Assembly: GCF_015223195.1 (NCBI RefSeq)
Contig: NZ_JADFUA010000005.1
Location: 62,001-126,000, forward strand
Direction: 5' to 3'
DNA from: Chitinilyticum piscinae
GTDB lineage: Bacteria; Pseudomonadota; Gammaproteobacteria; Burkholderiales; Chitinibacteraceae
Length of the DNA: 64,000 bases
Position numbers and translations under genes: made by a program. Under the pieces are notes generated by a model. It was not told the DNA's origin. It ran no database searches and saw nothing but the letters and a program-made list of their open reading frames with translations. Of the stretch, positions 1 to 7,482 are shown piece by piece. Each line of letters opens with the position of its first letter. Position 1 is the stretch's first letter.

Positions 1-509
1 GCATTCATGCTCATATCACTGGTATAGCGCCAGATCCACTGCCAGATCTTGATTACCTGAAGATACCCGCGGCATCATTTGTCACCCTCACCCAGCACAA
101 GCAACTGCGCGGGTGCATTGGTTCACTTCAGGCCTGGCGCACACTGGGTGAAGACGTCAGCCAGAATGCCATCGCCGCGGCCACCCGCGATCCGCGCTTT
201 CCTTCACTGCTGGCTGCCGAATTGCCGCTAACCCGCATCGAAGTTTCGCTACTGAGCGTCGCCGAGCCGTTGAGTTTCCGAGATGAAGCCGATCTATTGG
301 CTCAGTTGCGCCCGCACACCGACGGCCTGATTCTGTATCACGGCCAGCAGCAGGCCACTTTCCTGCCCCAGGTGTGGCACCAGATTCCCGAGCCAGCCGA
401 CTTCCTGGCTCATCTGAAAATGAAAGCCGGCCTGGCACCTGACCATCAGACTGCCTCCCTGCGCTTTGCCCGCTATTCGGTGCAGAAATGGCTGGAAGCG
501 CCCCACTGA
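1..509 (+). CDS. amrA: AMMECR1-domain protein (AmmeMemoRadiSam system protein A), 5' truncated
   Basis: The open frame runs in from the left edge (codons in phase with position 3) and stops at 507-509, so the N-terminus lies outside the window. The visible part contains the AMMECR1 signature LRGCIGSL (about positions 108-131), followed by the family's NAIAAATRDPRFP and EVSLLS segments. AMMECR1 proteins occur from bacteria to humans and their biochemical role is unknown. In bacteria the gene commonly sits beside a Memo-like gene and a radical SAM gene. Here the radical SAM gene follows with a 22-base overlap, which suggests translational coupling. A Memo partner, if present, would be upstream of the window. 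Confidence 0.85.
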   Translation, partial: IHAHITGIAPDPLPDLDYLKIPAASFVTLTQHKQLRGCIGSLQAWRTLGEDVSQNAIAAATRDPRFPSLLAAELPLTRIEVSLLSVAEPLSFRDEADLLAQLRPHTDGLILYHGQQQATFLPQVWHQIPEPADFLAHLKMKAGLAPDHQTASLRFARYSVQKWLEAPH

Positions 510-1585
510 GCCGCGGATTACGCGCCGGACAAGCCTGGTTTCACCGGCTTGACGATGGTCGACTGCAATGCGATCTCTGTCCGCGGGACTGCAAACTGAA
601 AGAGGGTCAGCATGGCGCCTGCCTGATCCGCGAACGGCATGGCGATGCGATCGAGCTCACCAGTTGGGGGCGTTCGTCCGGCTTCTGCGTCGACCCGATC
701 GAGAAAAAGCCACTCAATCACTTCTACCCCGGCAGCAGGGTATTGTCGTTCGGTACCGCCGGCTGCAATCTCGCCTGCAAGTTCTGCCAGAACTGGGATA
801 TCTCGCACTCGAAGGAGCTCGACCGGCTGCAGGATCAGGCCAACCCCCAGCAACTCGCGAGACTCGCAGGCGAGCTGGGCTGCCATAGCGTAGCGTTCAC
901 CTACAACGACCCGGTCATTTTTGCCGAATATGCGCTCGACGTGGCCGATGCCTGCCACGCACAGGGCATCCAGACCGTGGCGGTCACGGCTGGCTACATC
1001 AACCCCGGGCCACGGCAGCTGTTCTACGCCGCAATGGATGCCGCCAACATCGACCTGAAAGGCTTCAGCGAGGCATTTTACAAGCAGTATTGCGGTGCCC
1101 GACTCGCACCCGTTCTCGACACCCTGGCCTACGTACACCACGAAACCGCATGCTGGCTGGAAATCACCACGTTGCTGATCCCACAGGCGAACGATAATCC
1201 GGATGAACTGCGCCAGCTCTGCCAGTGGATCGCCCGCGAACTGGGGCCGGAAGTGCCACTGCACTTCACCGCCTTTCATCCCGACTACCGGCTGACTGAT
1301 CGCTGCAGCACGCCGGCCAGCACGCTGGAGCTGGCGCAGCAGATCGGCCACGATTGTGGCCTGCACTACGTGTACACCGGCAATGTCCACACCCGCGATG
1401 GTGGCACCACCCACTGCCCGGGCTGCCACTCGGTCGTGATCGAACGCTGCGGTTACAGCATCACGGCCTACCAACTGGACGAGCATGGCCATTGCCTGGC
1501 GTGTGGCACAGCCCTGCCCGGACGCTTCAAGCCGTACACGGGCTGTTTTGGCAACCGGCGGATTCCCTTGCGAGTGCATCCCTGA
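488..1585 (+). CDS. amrS: AmmeMemoRadiSam system radical SAM enzyme
   Basis: A 365-residue radical SAM protein of the family often annotated as a pyruvate-formate-lyase activase homologue. The cluster motif CxxxCxxC is at Cys93, Cys97 and Cys100 (CNLACKFC). An N-terminal CDLCPRDC segment near residue 28 and a C-terminal pair of CxxC-like motifs (CPGCHS, CLACG) are likely additional metal sites. The family is expected to bind a 4Fe-4S cluster and cleave S-adenosylmethionine; the substrate is unknown. The ATG at 488 lies inside the end of the AMMECR1 gene. It is followed by a hairpin terminator, so the two genes close one transcription unit. Confidence 0.9.
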   Translation: MAGSAPLSRGLRAGQAWFHRLDDGRLQCDLCPRDCKLKEGQHGACLIRERHGDAIELTSWGRSSGFCVDPIEKKPLNHFYPGSRVLSFGTAGCNLACKFCQNWDISHSKELDRLQDQANPQQLARLAGELGCHSVAFTYNDPVIFAEYALDVADACHAQGIQTVAVTAGYINPGPRQLFYAAMDAANIDLKGFSEAFYKQYCGARLAPVLDTLAYVHHETACWLEITTLLIPQANDNPDELRQLCQWIARELGPEVPLHFTAFHPDYRLTDRCSTPASTLELAQQIGHDCGLHYVYTGNVHTRDGGTTHCPGCHSVVIERCGYSITAYQLDEHGHCLACGTALPGRFKPYTGCFGNRRIPLRVHP

Positions 1586-1613
1586 TTATGAAATTGCCCT
1601 GCTCCATGAAAAA

Positions 1614-1636
1614 CGGCGCCTTCGGCGCCGCTTTTA
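1614..1636. terminator. Intrinsic terminator between convergent amrS and tcdA
   Basis: A perfect 7-bp stem CGGCGCC / GGCGCCG (1614-1620 and 1624-1630) with a TTC loop is flanked by AAAAA on the left and CTTTTAT on the right. It could therefore work on both strands, which suits its position between two convergent genes. Confidence 0.8.
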
Positions 1637-1638
1637 TA

Positions 1639-1656
1639 GGTATATGACTGCAAGCC
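1639..1656. repeat. Half-unit of the GGTATATG intergenic repeat
   Basis: The sequence GGTATATGACTGCAAGCC matches the left arm of the inverted repeats at 34576-34622 and 36145-36193. No matching right arm follows within 60 bases, so this is a half-unit or a decayed copy. Confidence 0.45.
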
Positions 1657-1688
1657 TTATCCATCAAGATCTGCATGGCAATACTCGC

Positions 1689-2474
1689 TCACGTCTTTAC
1701 CAAGTGCTTCAATGCCTGTGCCGCGGCAACAAAGCCGAAAGTACCCGTTACGGCGACACTGGCACCAAAACCGCCTGCGCAATCGAGCTTCACCGGACCA
1801 TCGCCGGCCTGCGGTTTTTGCGCACAGACCGAGCCATCAGGCTGCGGATACTGCAATTGTTCGGTCGAATAGACAATCTCGACTCCCATCTTCTTGTCGC
1901 CCTTGGCAAAACCATACTCGCGACGCAGGGTACTGCGCACCTTGCTTGCCAGCGGGTCATGTGTGGTGCGCGAGAGATCGTCGACGCAAACCTGGGTCGG
2001 ATCGATCTGGCCGCCTGCACCGCCGGTCGTGATGATCTTCAGCCGGTGATCGCGACACCAGGCGATCAGCGCCGCCTTGGTGCGCACCGAATCGATGGCA
2101 TCGACCACGCAATCGGGCTGGCCAGCCAGATGCTCGGCGAAATTGTCGGCAGCAATAAAGTCCTCGATGCAGCTCACGACACACTCGGGGTTGATCGCGA
2201 GGATGCGCTCGGCAAGTGCCGCGACTTTCATCCGCCCGAAATTGCCGTCATGTGCCGGCAGCTGCCGATTGGTATTGGACACGCAGATATCATCCAGATC
2301 GATCAGGGTCAGCCGGCCGACCCCGGAACGTGCCAGCGCCTCGGCCACCCAGGAGCCGACCCCGCCAACACCGATCACCACCACGTGGGCCGCGCGGAAC
2401 CTGGCCAGCGCGGCATGACCGTACAGCCGGGCAATCCCGCCAAAGCGCCGCTCGTAGGACTGATCCAGCGTCAT
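1689..2474 (-). CDS. tcdA: tRNA threonylcarbamoyladenosine dehydratase (TcdA/CsdL)
   Basis: This 261-residue E1/ThiF-like protein is expected to use ATP to convert t6A at position 37 of ANN-decoding tRNAs to its cyclic form, ct6A. It starts with the family opening [13 protein letters not shown], followed by the nucleotide-binding [13 protein letters not shown] (about residues 35-47) and the [15 protein letters not shown] segment. Its length is close to the E. coli protein (268). An open frame extends six codons further upstream, but the ATG at 2474 overlaps the rimO stop as ATGA, so that start is preferred. It is co-transcribed with rimO. The t6A gene tsaB lies at 25 kb. Confidence 0.9.
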   Translation of the reverse strand: MTLDQSYERRFGGIARLYGHAALARFRAAHVVVIGVGGVGSWVAEALARSGVGRLTLIDLDDICVSNTNRQLPAHDGNFGRMKVAALAERILAINPECVVSCIEDFIAADNFAEHLAGQPDCVVDAIDSVRTKAALIAWCRDHRLKIITTGGAGGQIDPTQVCVDDLSRTTHDPLASKVRSTLRREYGFAKGDKKMGVEIVYSTEQLQYPQPDGSVCAQKPQAGDGPVKLDCAGGFGASVAVTGTFGFVAAAQALKHLVKT

Positions 2475-3799
2475 GCGATCTGATCCGCCCACAGATCGTA
2501 TTCATCGGCATCGGTGATGCGCACCTTGATGAAATCACCCGCCTTCACGCCAGCCTGCGGCGCGTCGATAAAGACCTGGCCATCGATTTCCGGCGCATCC
2601 GCGTAGGTGCGGGCCACGGCACCTTCTTCGACAACCTCATCGACCAGCACGGTGAATTCACGCCCGATTTTTGCCTGCAGCTTGGCGGCACTGATCGCAG
2701 CCTGGCGCTCCATGAACCGGGCTTTGCGTTCTTCGGCCAGCTCGGGGTCGATGTGGTCAGGCAGATCGTTGGCAGTCGCCCCCTCGACCGGTGAGTAGGT
2801 AAAGCAGCCCACGCGGTCGAGCTGCGCTTCATCCAGAAAATCGAGCAATTCATTAAATTCGGCTTCGGTTTCGCCCGGGAAACCGACGATGAAGGTCGAA
2901 CGGATTGCGATATCCGGGCAAATGCTGCGCCATTTTTCCAGCCGGCGCAGCACGTTCTCGGCATTGGCCGGACGCTTCATCAGTTTCAGGATGCGCTGAT
3001 TGGCATGCTGGAACGGAATATCCAGATACGGCAGCAGGGTACCTTCCGCCATCAGAGGAATGACTTCATCTACAGACGGATACGGGTAAACGTAATGCAG
3101 ACGGGTCCAGATCCCCAGCTTCCCCAGCTCCTGACACAGCTCGGTCATGCGGGTTTTCACCGGACGGCCATTGTGAAAGCCGGTCTTGTATTTCACATCG
3201 ACGCCATAGGCGCTGGTGTCCTGCGAAATCACCAGCAACTCCTTTACACCGGCCTTGGCAAGGTTTTCCGCTTCGCGCAGCACGTCGTGAATCGGGCGGC
3301 TGTCCAGGTCACCGCGCATCGACGGGATGATGCAGAAGCTGCAGCGATGGTTGCAGCCCTCGGAAATCTTCAGATACGCGTAGTGCTGCGGCGTGAGTTT
3401 CACGCCCGCCGGGGGCACCAGATCGATAAAGGGATCATGCGGCTTGGGCAGATGGTTGTGCACATGGCTCATCACCTCGTCACGTGCATGCGCACCGGTC
3501 ACGGCCAGCACCTTGGGGTGGATGTCGCGAACAAAATCGCCGTCGCCCTTGCTGCCCAGACAGCCGGTAACGATCACCTTGCCGTTCTCTGCCAGCGCTT
3601 CGCCGATGGCATCCAGCGATTCCTGCACAGCGGAATCGATAAAACCACAGGTGTTCACCACCACCAGATCGGCATCATTGTACGACGGGGAAATGTCGTA
3701 CCCTTCGGCACGCAACTGGGTGATGATCTGCTCGGAATCAACCAGAGCCTTCGGGCAGCCGAGGCTGACAAATCCCACTTTCGGGGCGGATGCGGACAT
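2471..3799 (-). CDS. rimO: Ribosomal protein S12 methylthiotransferase RimO
   Basis: A 442-residue MiaB-family radical SAM enzyme that methylthiolates an aspartate of ribosomal protein S12. It has the N-terminal UPF0004 domain with its first cluster Cys in [13 protein letters not shown], a central radical SAM motif CNHRCSFC (CxxxCxxC), and a C-terminal TRAM-like region ending in [13 protein letters not shown]. The start at 3799 has GGAG six bases upstream. An 11-codon extension of the open frame lacks such a site and does not look like the family. It overlaps tcdA by four bases. Confidence 0.93.
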   Translation of the reverse strand: MSASAPKVGFVSLGCPKALVDSEQIITQLRAEGYDISPSYNDADLVVVNTCGFIDSAVQESLDAIGEALAENGKVIVTGCLGSKGDGDFVRDIHPKVLAVTGAHARDEVMSHVHNHLPKPHDPFIDLVPPAGVKLTPQHYAYLKISEGCNHRCSFCIIPSMRGDLDSRPIHDVLREAENLAKAGVKELLVISQDTSAYGVDVKYKTGFHNGRPVKTRMTELCQELGKLGIWTRLHYVYPYPSVDEVIPLMAEGTLLPYLDIPFQHANQRILKLMKRPANAENVLRRLEKWRSICPDIAIRSTFIVGFPGETEAEFNELLDFLDEAQLDRVGCFTYSPVEGATANDLPDHIDPELAEERKARFMERQAAISAAKLQAKIGREFTVLVDEVVEEGAVARTYADAPEIDGQVFIDAPQAGVKAGDFIKVRITDADEYDLWADQIA

Positions 3800-3903
3800 G
3801 CTTACTCCAGAAATGACAACGGGCATGTCCAAGACATGCCCGGAAAACGAATGGCGCGCATTATAAATCAGTCAGTTAGGCAGGAAAATACCCGCTTACA
3901 GGC

Positions 3904-3928
3904 AAACGGGCCGCAGCGCGGCCCGTTT
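3904..3928 (-). terminator. Hairpin downstream of phaR
   Basis: An 11-bp perfect stem AAACGGGCCGC / GCGGCCCGTTT with a 3-base loop lies 18 bases past the phaR stop. The T-tract on the minus strand is short (GTTTGCC), so termination may be partial. The hairpin is symmetric and could also act on the opposite strand. Confidence 0.65.
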
Positions 3929-3946
3929 CGCCCTTTTGCAGCCTGA

Positions 3947-4570
3947 TCAGGCGGCCGGTTTGCGGCGGCGCGGCTTGGCCGGATCAGATTCGGCCGGGGC
4001 TGCAGCTGCTTCCTCGGGCTTGGCAGCCGGAGACTGGGCAGGAGGAGTAAAGCCGGCAAACAGGGTCTTGGCCTGCTCCTGCATCTGCTGCTGCATCTCG
4101 GCAAACAGGTGCGTACTGTTCTCGAGATAATTGCCCATCATGTTCTGCATGGTCTGCGGCTGCATCTTCATCAGATCACCCCACAGCGCATTCGGGTTGA
4201 AGACCGGCGCACCGCCCTTCATTACGCTGCTGGCCTGCTCCTGCAGGCGCCCCTGCATTTCGGCGAACAGTTGCAGATTCTTTTCCAGGTAATTGCCCAT
4301 CAACCCCTGCATGGTGTTGCCATAAACACGAATGATCTGCGTGAGCACGTCATAGCTGAACATCGGCATGCCGCCGGACTCTTCTTCCATGATGATCTGC
4401 AGCAGCACACCGCGGGTGATGTCTTCGCCGGTCTTGGCGTCAAGCACCTGGATGTCCACGTTGTCCAGCACCAGCTGTTTCACATCGGCCAGCGTGATGT
4501 ATGAGCTGGTATCGGTGTCATACAGACGTCGGTTCGGGTATTTCTTGATTACACGCTTGTCCCCGCTCAT
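3947..4570 (-). CDS. phaR: Polyhydroxyalkanoate synthesis repressor PhaR
   Basis: A 207-residue regulator with the PHB/PHA accumulation regulator DNA-binding domain (VIKKYPNRRLYDTDTSSYITL) at the N-terminus. Two similar helical units follow, GLMGNYLEKNLQLFAEMQ and NMMGNYLENSTHLFAEMQ, then an Ala/Pro-rich linker and a basic end (PRRRKPAA). PhaR proteins repress phasin genes and leave DNA to bind PHA granules. The start at 4570 has AGGGA about nine bases upstream; a 13-residue upstream extension is unlikely. It is divergent from phaP, its expected target. Confidence 0.93.
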   Translation of the reverse strand: MSGDKRVIKKYPNRRLYDTDTSSYITLADVKQLVLDNVDIQVLDAKTGEDITRGVLLQIIMEEESGGMPMFSYDVLTQIIRVYGNTMQGLMGNYLEKNLQLFAEMQGRLQEQASSVMKGGAPVFNPNALWGDLMKMQPQTMQNMMGNYLENSTHLFAEMQQQMQEQAKTLFAGFTPPAQSPAAKPEEAAAAPAESDPAKPRRRKPAA

Positions 4571-4653
4571 ATCGGCATCCCTGTCCTGTACAGATTTGTT
4601 AGCTTTCACTAATCCTGAGCATAGTCATGCACTTAGCCCAGTGCAAATTCATC

Positions 4654-4664
4654 GTGCAGTGCAC
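4654..4664. promoter_or_regulatory. Candidate PhaR operator
   Basis: GTGCAGTGCAC is a perfect 11-base palindrome (GTGCA-G-TGCAC) immediately upstream of the phaP promoter. Two related GTGCA/TGCAC words lie nearby, CAGTGCAAA at 4640-4648 and ATTGTGCACC at 4711-4720. PhaR proteins are known to bind TGC-rich sites of this kind, but the assignment here is inference. Confidence 0.5.
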
Positions 4665-4673
4665 AAAAAATCA

Positions 4674-4702
4674 TTGACATCCCGGGAAAGACTATCCAGA
4701 AT
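4674..4702 (+). promoter_or_regulatory. Predicted sigma70 promoter of phaP
   Basis: TTGACA at 4674-4679 and CAGAAT at 4697-4702 are separated by 17 bases. The predicted transcript start lies about 90 bases upstream of the phaP ATG and directly beside the candidate PhaR operator. Confidence 0.55.
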
Positions 4703-4800
4703 GGACTTGCATTGTGCACCGCAACATACGACTGGTGTGCAGCGAAGCCTGGTCTTCCGCGATCCGGCTCACCCTTTTACCAGAAACGGAGAAACGATCC

Positions 4801-5370
4801 ATGACCACCAACGCACAACAGCAATTCCATGATTTTGCCACCGAACAGGTTGAAACGGCACTGCGTTTTGCACGCATCTCGTTCGATACCACCGAGCGTC
4901 TGGGCAAACTGCAAATCGAAACCGCCAAGAACCTGCTGGAAGACAGCGCCAAGTCGGCCAAATCCTTCGCCCAGGTCAAGGATGCCCAGGAAGCCGTGGC
5001 CCTGAGCCAGAAGCTGAACGAAGCCGCTGTAGAACAAGCCATGGGCTTCTACCGCAATGTGTACGAAATCGCCTCGCAAGCCCAGGCGGAATTCACCAAG
5101 CTGGTCGAAGAACGCACCACGTTCTTCAACAAGAATGCCGTGGCAGGTCTGGATCGCTTTGTGAAATCCGCTCCGGCTGGCACTGACGTGGCTGTTGCCG
5201 CGGTGAAGTCCACCGTGCAAGCAACCGCCGCAGCCGTTGACAGCCTGACCAAGGCCGCCAAGCAAGTTGCCGACTTCGCCGATGCATCGGTGAAAGCCGC
5301 CTCGACCGCCACTGCAGATGCCGTGAAGACCGCCGCCAAGAAGAGCAGCGGGGCTTCGACCCAACACTAA
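4801..5370 (+). CDS. phaP: Phasin family protein (PHA granule surface protein)
   Basis: A 189-residue helical protein of the Phasin_2 type. It includes the family core with FARISFDTTERLGKLQIETAKNLLEDSAKS, followed by an Ala/Lys-rich C-terminal half (AAVDSLTKAAKQVADFADASVKAA) typical of phasins. Phasins coat intracellular PHA granules and limit their coalescence. The start at 4801 has GGAGA nine bases upstream. It is monocistronic, with its own promoter and terminator, and divergent from phaR. The phaC and phaA genes are 32 kb away. Confidence 0.9.
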   Translation: MTTNAQQQFHDFATEQVETALRFARISFDTTERLGKLQIETAKNLLEDSAKSAKSFAQVKDAQEAVALSQKLNEAAVEQAMGFYRNVYEIASQAQAEFTKLVEERTTFFNKNAVAGLDRFVKSAPAGTDVAVAAVKSTVQATAAAVDSLTKAAKQVADFADASVKAASTATADAVKTAAKKSSGASTQH

Positions 5371-5396
5371 CAGACGGGTTTAACTCGCTGTGCGCA

Positions 5397-5421
5397 GGCC
5401 CCGCCAGGTGCGGGGCCTTTT
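5397..5421 (+). terminator. Intrinsic terminator of phaP
   Basis: An 8-bp stem GGCCCCGC / GCGGGGCC (5397-5404 and 5410-5417) is followed by TTTTCT. The stop codon of the convergent CorC-type gene abuts the T-tract. Confidence 0.85.
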
Positions 5422-6735
5422 CTATTGCGGTGACGGGGATCCTTGCTCCGGTTTGGTCATTCGGCGAGCCAGCAGTTTGTCGATGCGCGGGCCGTCCATG
5501 TCGACCACCTCCAGCACCCACCCTTCCCATTCGCAACATTCGCCTGTCGCCGGAATCCGTCCCAGCAGCTGCAAGACCATGCCCCCCAGGGTATGGTAGC
5601 GCGCGCGGTCCTCATCGGGGATCTGCTTGAGCCCCAGCAGATCCTTGAGTTCGGGGATCGGCATCGCCGCCTCCAGCAACCATGAGCCATCCTGCCGCGC
5701 CACGGCCCAGACATCGTCGCTGCCTTGCGCGTGAAATTCGCCGGTCATCGCCTCCAGCAAATCCTGCAAGGTCACCAGCCCTTCCAGATCACCATATTCA
5801 TTGACGACAAAGGCCATCGGCAGTGCGGCGCCGCGGAACTGTTCCAGCAGCGCCATCCCGCTGAGGCTTTCCGGGACGAAATCGCATGTCTGCAGCTGAT
5901 CCAGGGGCAAAGCACCATTCAGCCCCTTGAACTGGGCGGCCAGCAACTGGCGGGCATCCAGCACACCGAGCAAATTGTCCAGTCCACCGCGGCAAACCGG
6001 GTAACGCATGAAGTTGTGCGCCTCGATCCGTTGCAGGTTCCGCTCCAGCGGATCATCAAGATCAAGATAAACCAGATCGGCGCGCGGCGTCATCAGCGAG
6101 CCGAGCAGACGATCATCCAGACGGAACACATTGCGCACGATGGCATGCTCCTGGGCTTCGATCACGCCGGCCTGGGAACCTTCTGCCAGCAGGGCTTCGA
6201 TTTCTTCTTCGGTTACCCCAGGCTGCGCATCATGGCGCACGCGCAGCAGATGCAGCACCGCGTGCGTGGACGCGGTCAGCAGCCAGACAAACGGGCGGGT
6301 AATGCTCGCGAGCAGCTGCACCGGCCAGGCCACCAGCCGGGCAATCCGCTCTGGGCTGATCTGCCCTAGCCGTTTGGGCACCAGCTCACCCAGCACGATC
6401 GAAACATACGTCACCACGATCACCACCAGTGCCGTTGCCAGGGGATGGGCCCATTTTTCGGCCACCCCTTCGAGCATCAGCCACTGCGCCAGCGGGGCAG
6501 CGAGCACCGCCTCACCGACAATGCCGTTGAGCAGGCTGATCGAGGTAATGCCGATCTGGATGGTGGAAAGGAATTTCGTCGGATCCTCCCCCAGCTTGCG
6601 AGCCAGCTGGGCGCCGCGGTCACCCGCCTCAGCCGCTTTGGCCAACCGTGCCTTGCGGGCCGTCACCAGCGCAATTTCCGACATGGCAAAGACGCCATTG
6701 AGCAAAACCAGCCCCAGCAGTAAGAGGTATTCCAT
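5422..6735 (-). CDS. CNNM/CBS/CorC-type integral membrane protein (hemolysin family)
   Basis: A 437-residue protein with the three-part layout of the UPF0053/HlyC-CorC family. The N-terminal DUF21/CNNM membrane domain holds several hydrophobic segments, beginning MEYLLLLGLVLLNGVFAMSE, and includes IVLGELVPKRL. A CBS-domain pair follows (residues about 210-340, with LMTPRADLVYLDLDD and FVVNEYGDLEGLVTLQDLLEA), then the C-terminal CorC_HlyC domain. Family members are linked to divalent cation (Mg/Co) efflux; the name hemolysin is historical. The start at 6735 is set by the first membrane segment. A promoter lies about 50 bases upstream. Confidence 0.88.
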   Translation of the reverse strand: MEYLLLLGLVLLNGVFAMSEIALVTARKARLAKAAEAGDRGAQLARKLGEDPTKFLSTIQIGITSISLLNGIVGEAVLAAPLAQWLMLEGVAEKWAHPLATALVVIVVTYVSIVLGELVPKRLGQISPERIARLVAWPVQLLASITRPFVWLLTASTHAVLHLLRVRHDAQPGVTEEEIEALLAEGSQAGVIEAQEHAIVRNVFRLDDRLLGSLMTPRADLVYLDLDDPLERNLQRIEAHNFMRYPVCRGGLDNLLGVLDARQLLAAQFKGLNGALPLDQLQTCDFVPESLSGMALLEQFRGAALPMAFVVNEYGDLEGLVTLQDLLEAMTGEFHAQGSDDVWAVARQDGSWLLEAAMPIPELKDLLGLKQIPDEDRARYHTLGGMVLQLLGRIPATGECCEWEGWVLEVVDMDGPRIDKLLARRMTKPEQGSPSPQ

Positions 6736-6784
6736 GAATTTTGTGCATTCCCTGTACGCCAGCCCCGATGCGGAGCCTGGCAAG

Positions 6785-6814
6785 ATTCTAGCCTGCCACG
6801 CGCGTAACGCCCAA
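6785..6814 (-). promoter_or_regulatory. Predicted sigma70 promoter of the CorC-type gene
   Basis: On the minus strand TTGGGC (6814-6809) and TAGAAT (6790-6785) are 18 bases apart, about 50 bases before the start at 6735. It lies just downstream of the orphan terminator at 6831-6862, so the CorC-type gene appears to be transcribed on its own. Confidence 0.5.
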
Positions 6815-6830
6815 GCCAACCCGGCTAGAC

Positions 6831-6862
6831 AAAAAAAGCCCCGGATGGGTTCCCATCCGGGG
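6831..6862 (-). terminator. Strong minus-strand intrinsic terminator with no recognised gene ahead of it
   Basis: An 11-bp perfect stem CCCCGGATGGG / CCCATCCGGGG (6839-6849 and 6852-6862) with a 2-base loop is followed on the minus strand by seven Ts. It faces a transcript arriving from above 6863, where no convincing protein gene is visible. Confidence 0.85.
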
Positions 6863-7414
6863 TCAAGTGGCTACCCGCCGATCAGGCAGGATCACCGTCC
6901 AATGCATCGGAGCGGTCCGGGCATGGACCAGCCCGCCCCACGGGCAGGCGGCAAGGAAGGAACTTGAGGGGAAGGAAAAGCGCAGACAAGCCAGCGCACC
7001 GATGCAAGGCGGCGCGCAAGAGGCAGCCCGCCGGCAGACAGGCGGCCAGACGGGACACATCAACAGCAAAAGAACTCCATCCTCAATCGGGCCGGCTCAT
7101 GGCCTGCCTCGAACCGCCATCTACGGGCGGCTAGTCAATCGGCTATTGTGCGACCCTTACAGAGTTTCGTCCAGCCTTACAGTGCTGGCGTTGCATTCCG
7201 CCCGCAATCGGCCCCTGGCGGCGCGCTAAATACCAAACACCGTATATCAAAAAATGATCGCATGTAATTGGTGATCCATCGCATACCTGCCGCCCAGGCT
7301 CGGAGGAGCCACTCCACCCGCCAGCGCGGCCCGAGCTTGCCGTTTTCCTGCTCAGCCACACGACGGGACAAGGCCGCAGCCGACTGAAATGCGAAGGCTG
7401 GCGCGCCGTGCAAA
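6863..7414 (-). other. Gene-free stretch, candidate small RNA locus on the minus strand
   Basis: About 550 bases without a recognisable protein. Short frames exist on both strands (for example minus 6863-7069 and 7177-7413, plus 6867-7229) but show no family features or good ribosome binding sites. On the minus strand the last 100 bases before the terminator fold locally: TCCATGC / GCATTGGA around a CGGA / TCCG hairpin, and a GCCCG / CGGGC hairpin. I looked for hallmarks of RNase P RNA, tmRNA, 4.5S RNA, 6S RNA and cobalamin riboswitches and did not find them. The region most likely encodes an unassigned small RNA ending at the terminator. Confidence 0.35.
7155..7182. repeat. Direct repeat CCTTACAG at 20-base spacing
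   Basis: CCTTACAG occurs at 7155-7162 and again at 7175-7182, exactly 20 bases apart, which is about two helical turns. This spacing is typical of tandem regulator sites, but no regulator can be named. Confidence 0.35.
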
Positions 7415-7443
7415 TTGAATCTGGAGCCAACAGCGCCTAGAAT
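7415..7443 (+). promoter_or_regulatory. Predicted sigma70 promoter of ettA
   Basis: TTGAAT (7415-7420) and TAGAAT (7438-7443) are separated by 17 bases. The predicted start is about 33 bases before the ettA ATG. Confidence 0.65.
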
Positions 7444-7482
7444 CTGCGGGTTTGCAATCCCAACCTATCAAGGCAAAGCTTC

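Noticed and set aside
1485-2483. A 332-codon plus-strand frame opposite tcdA
   Set aside because: Antisense shadow; the minus strand encodes a complete TcdA.
6863-7069. A 68-codon minus-strand frame ending at the orphan terminator
   Set aside because: The stop is well placed, but the start is TTG, composition is Cys/Pro/Ala-rich and the sequence folds as RNA. Kept only as part of the candidate RNA region.
7105-7125. A GGTTCGAGGC T-arm-like sequence on the minus strand
   Set aside because: The flanking bases do not form a T stem or an acceptor stem, so it is not a tRNA or tmRNA.
7177-7413. A 78-codon minus-strand frame in the gene-free region
   Set aside because: GTG start without a ribosome binding site and no recognisable family. 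The ettA promoter lies just beyond its 5' end on the other strand.
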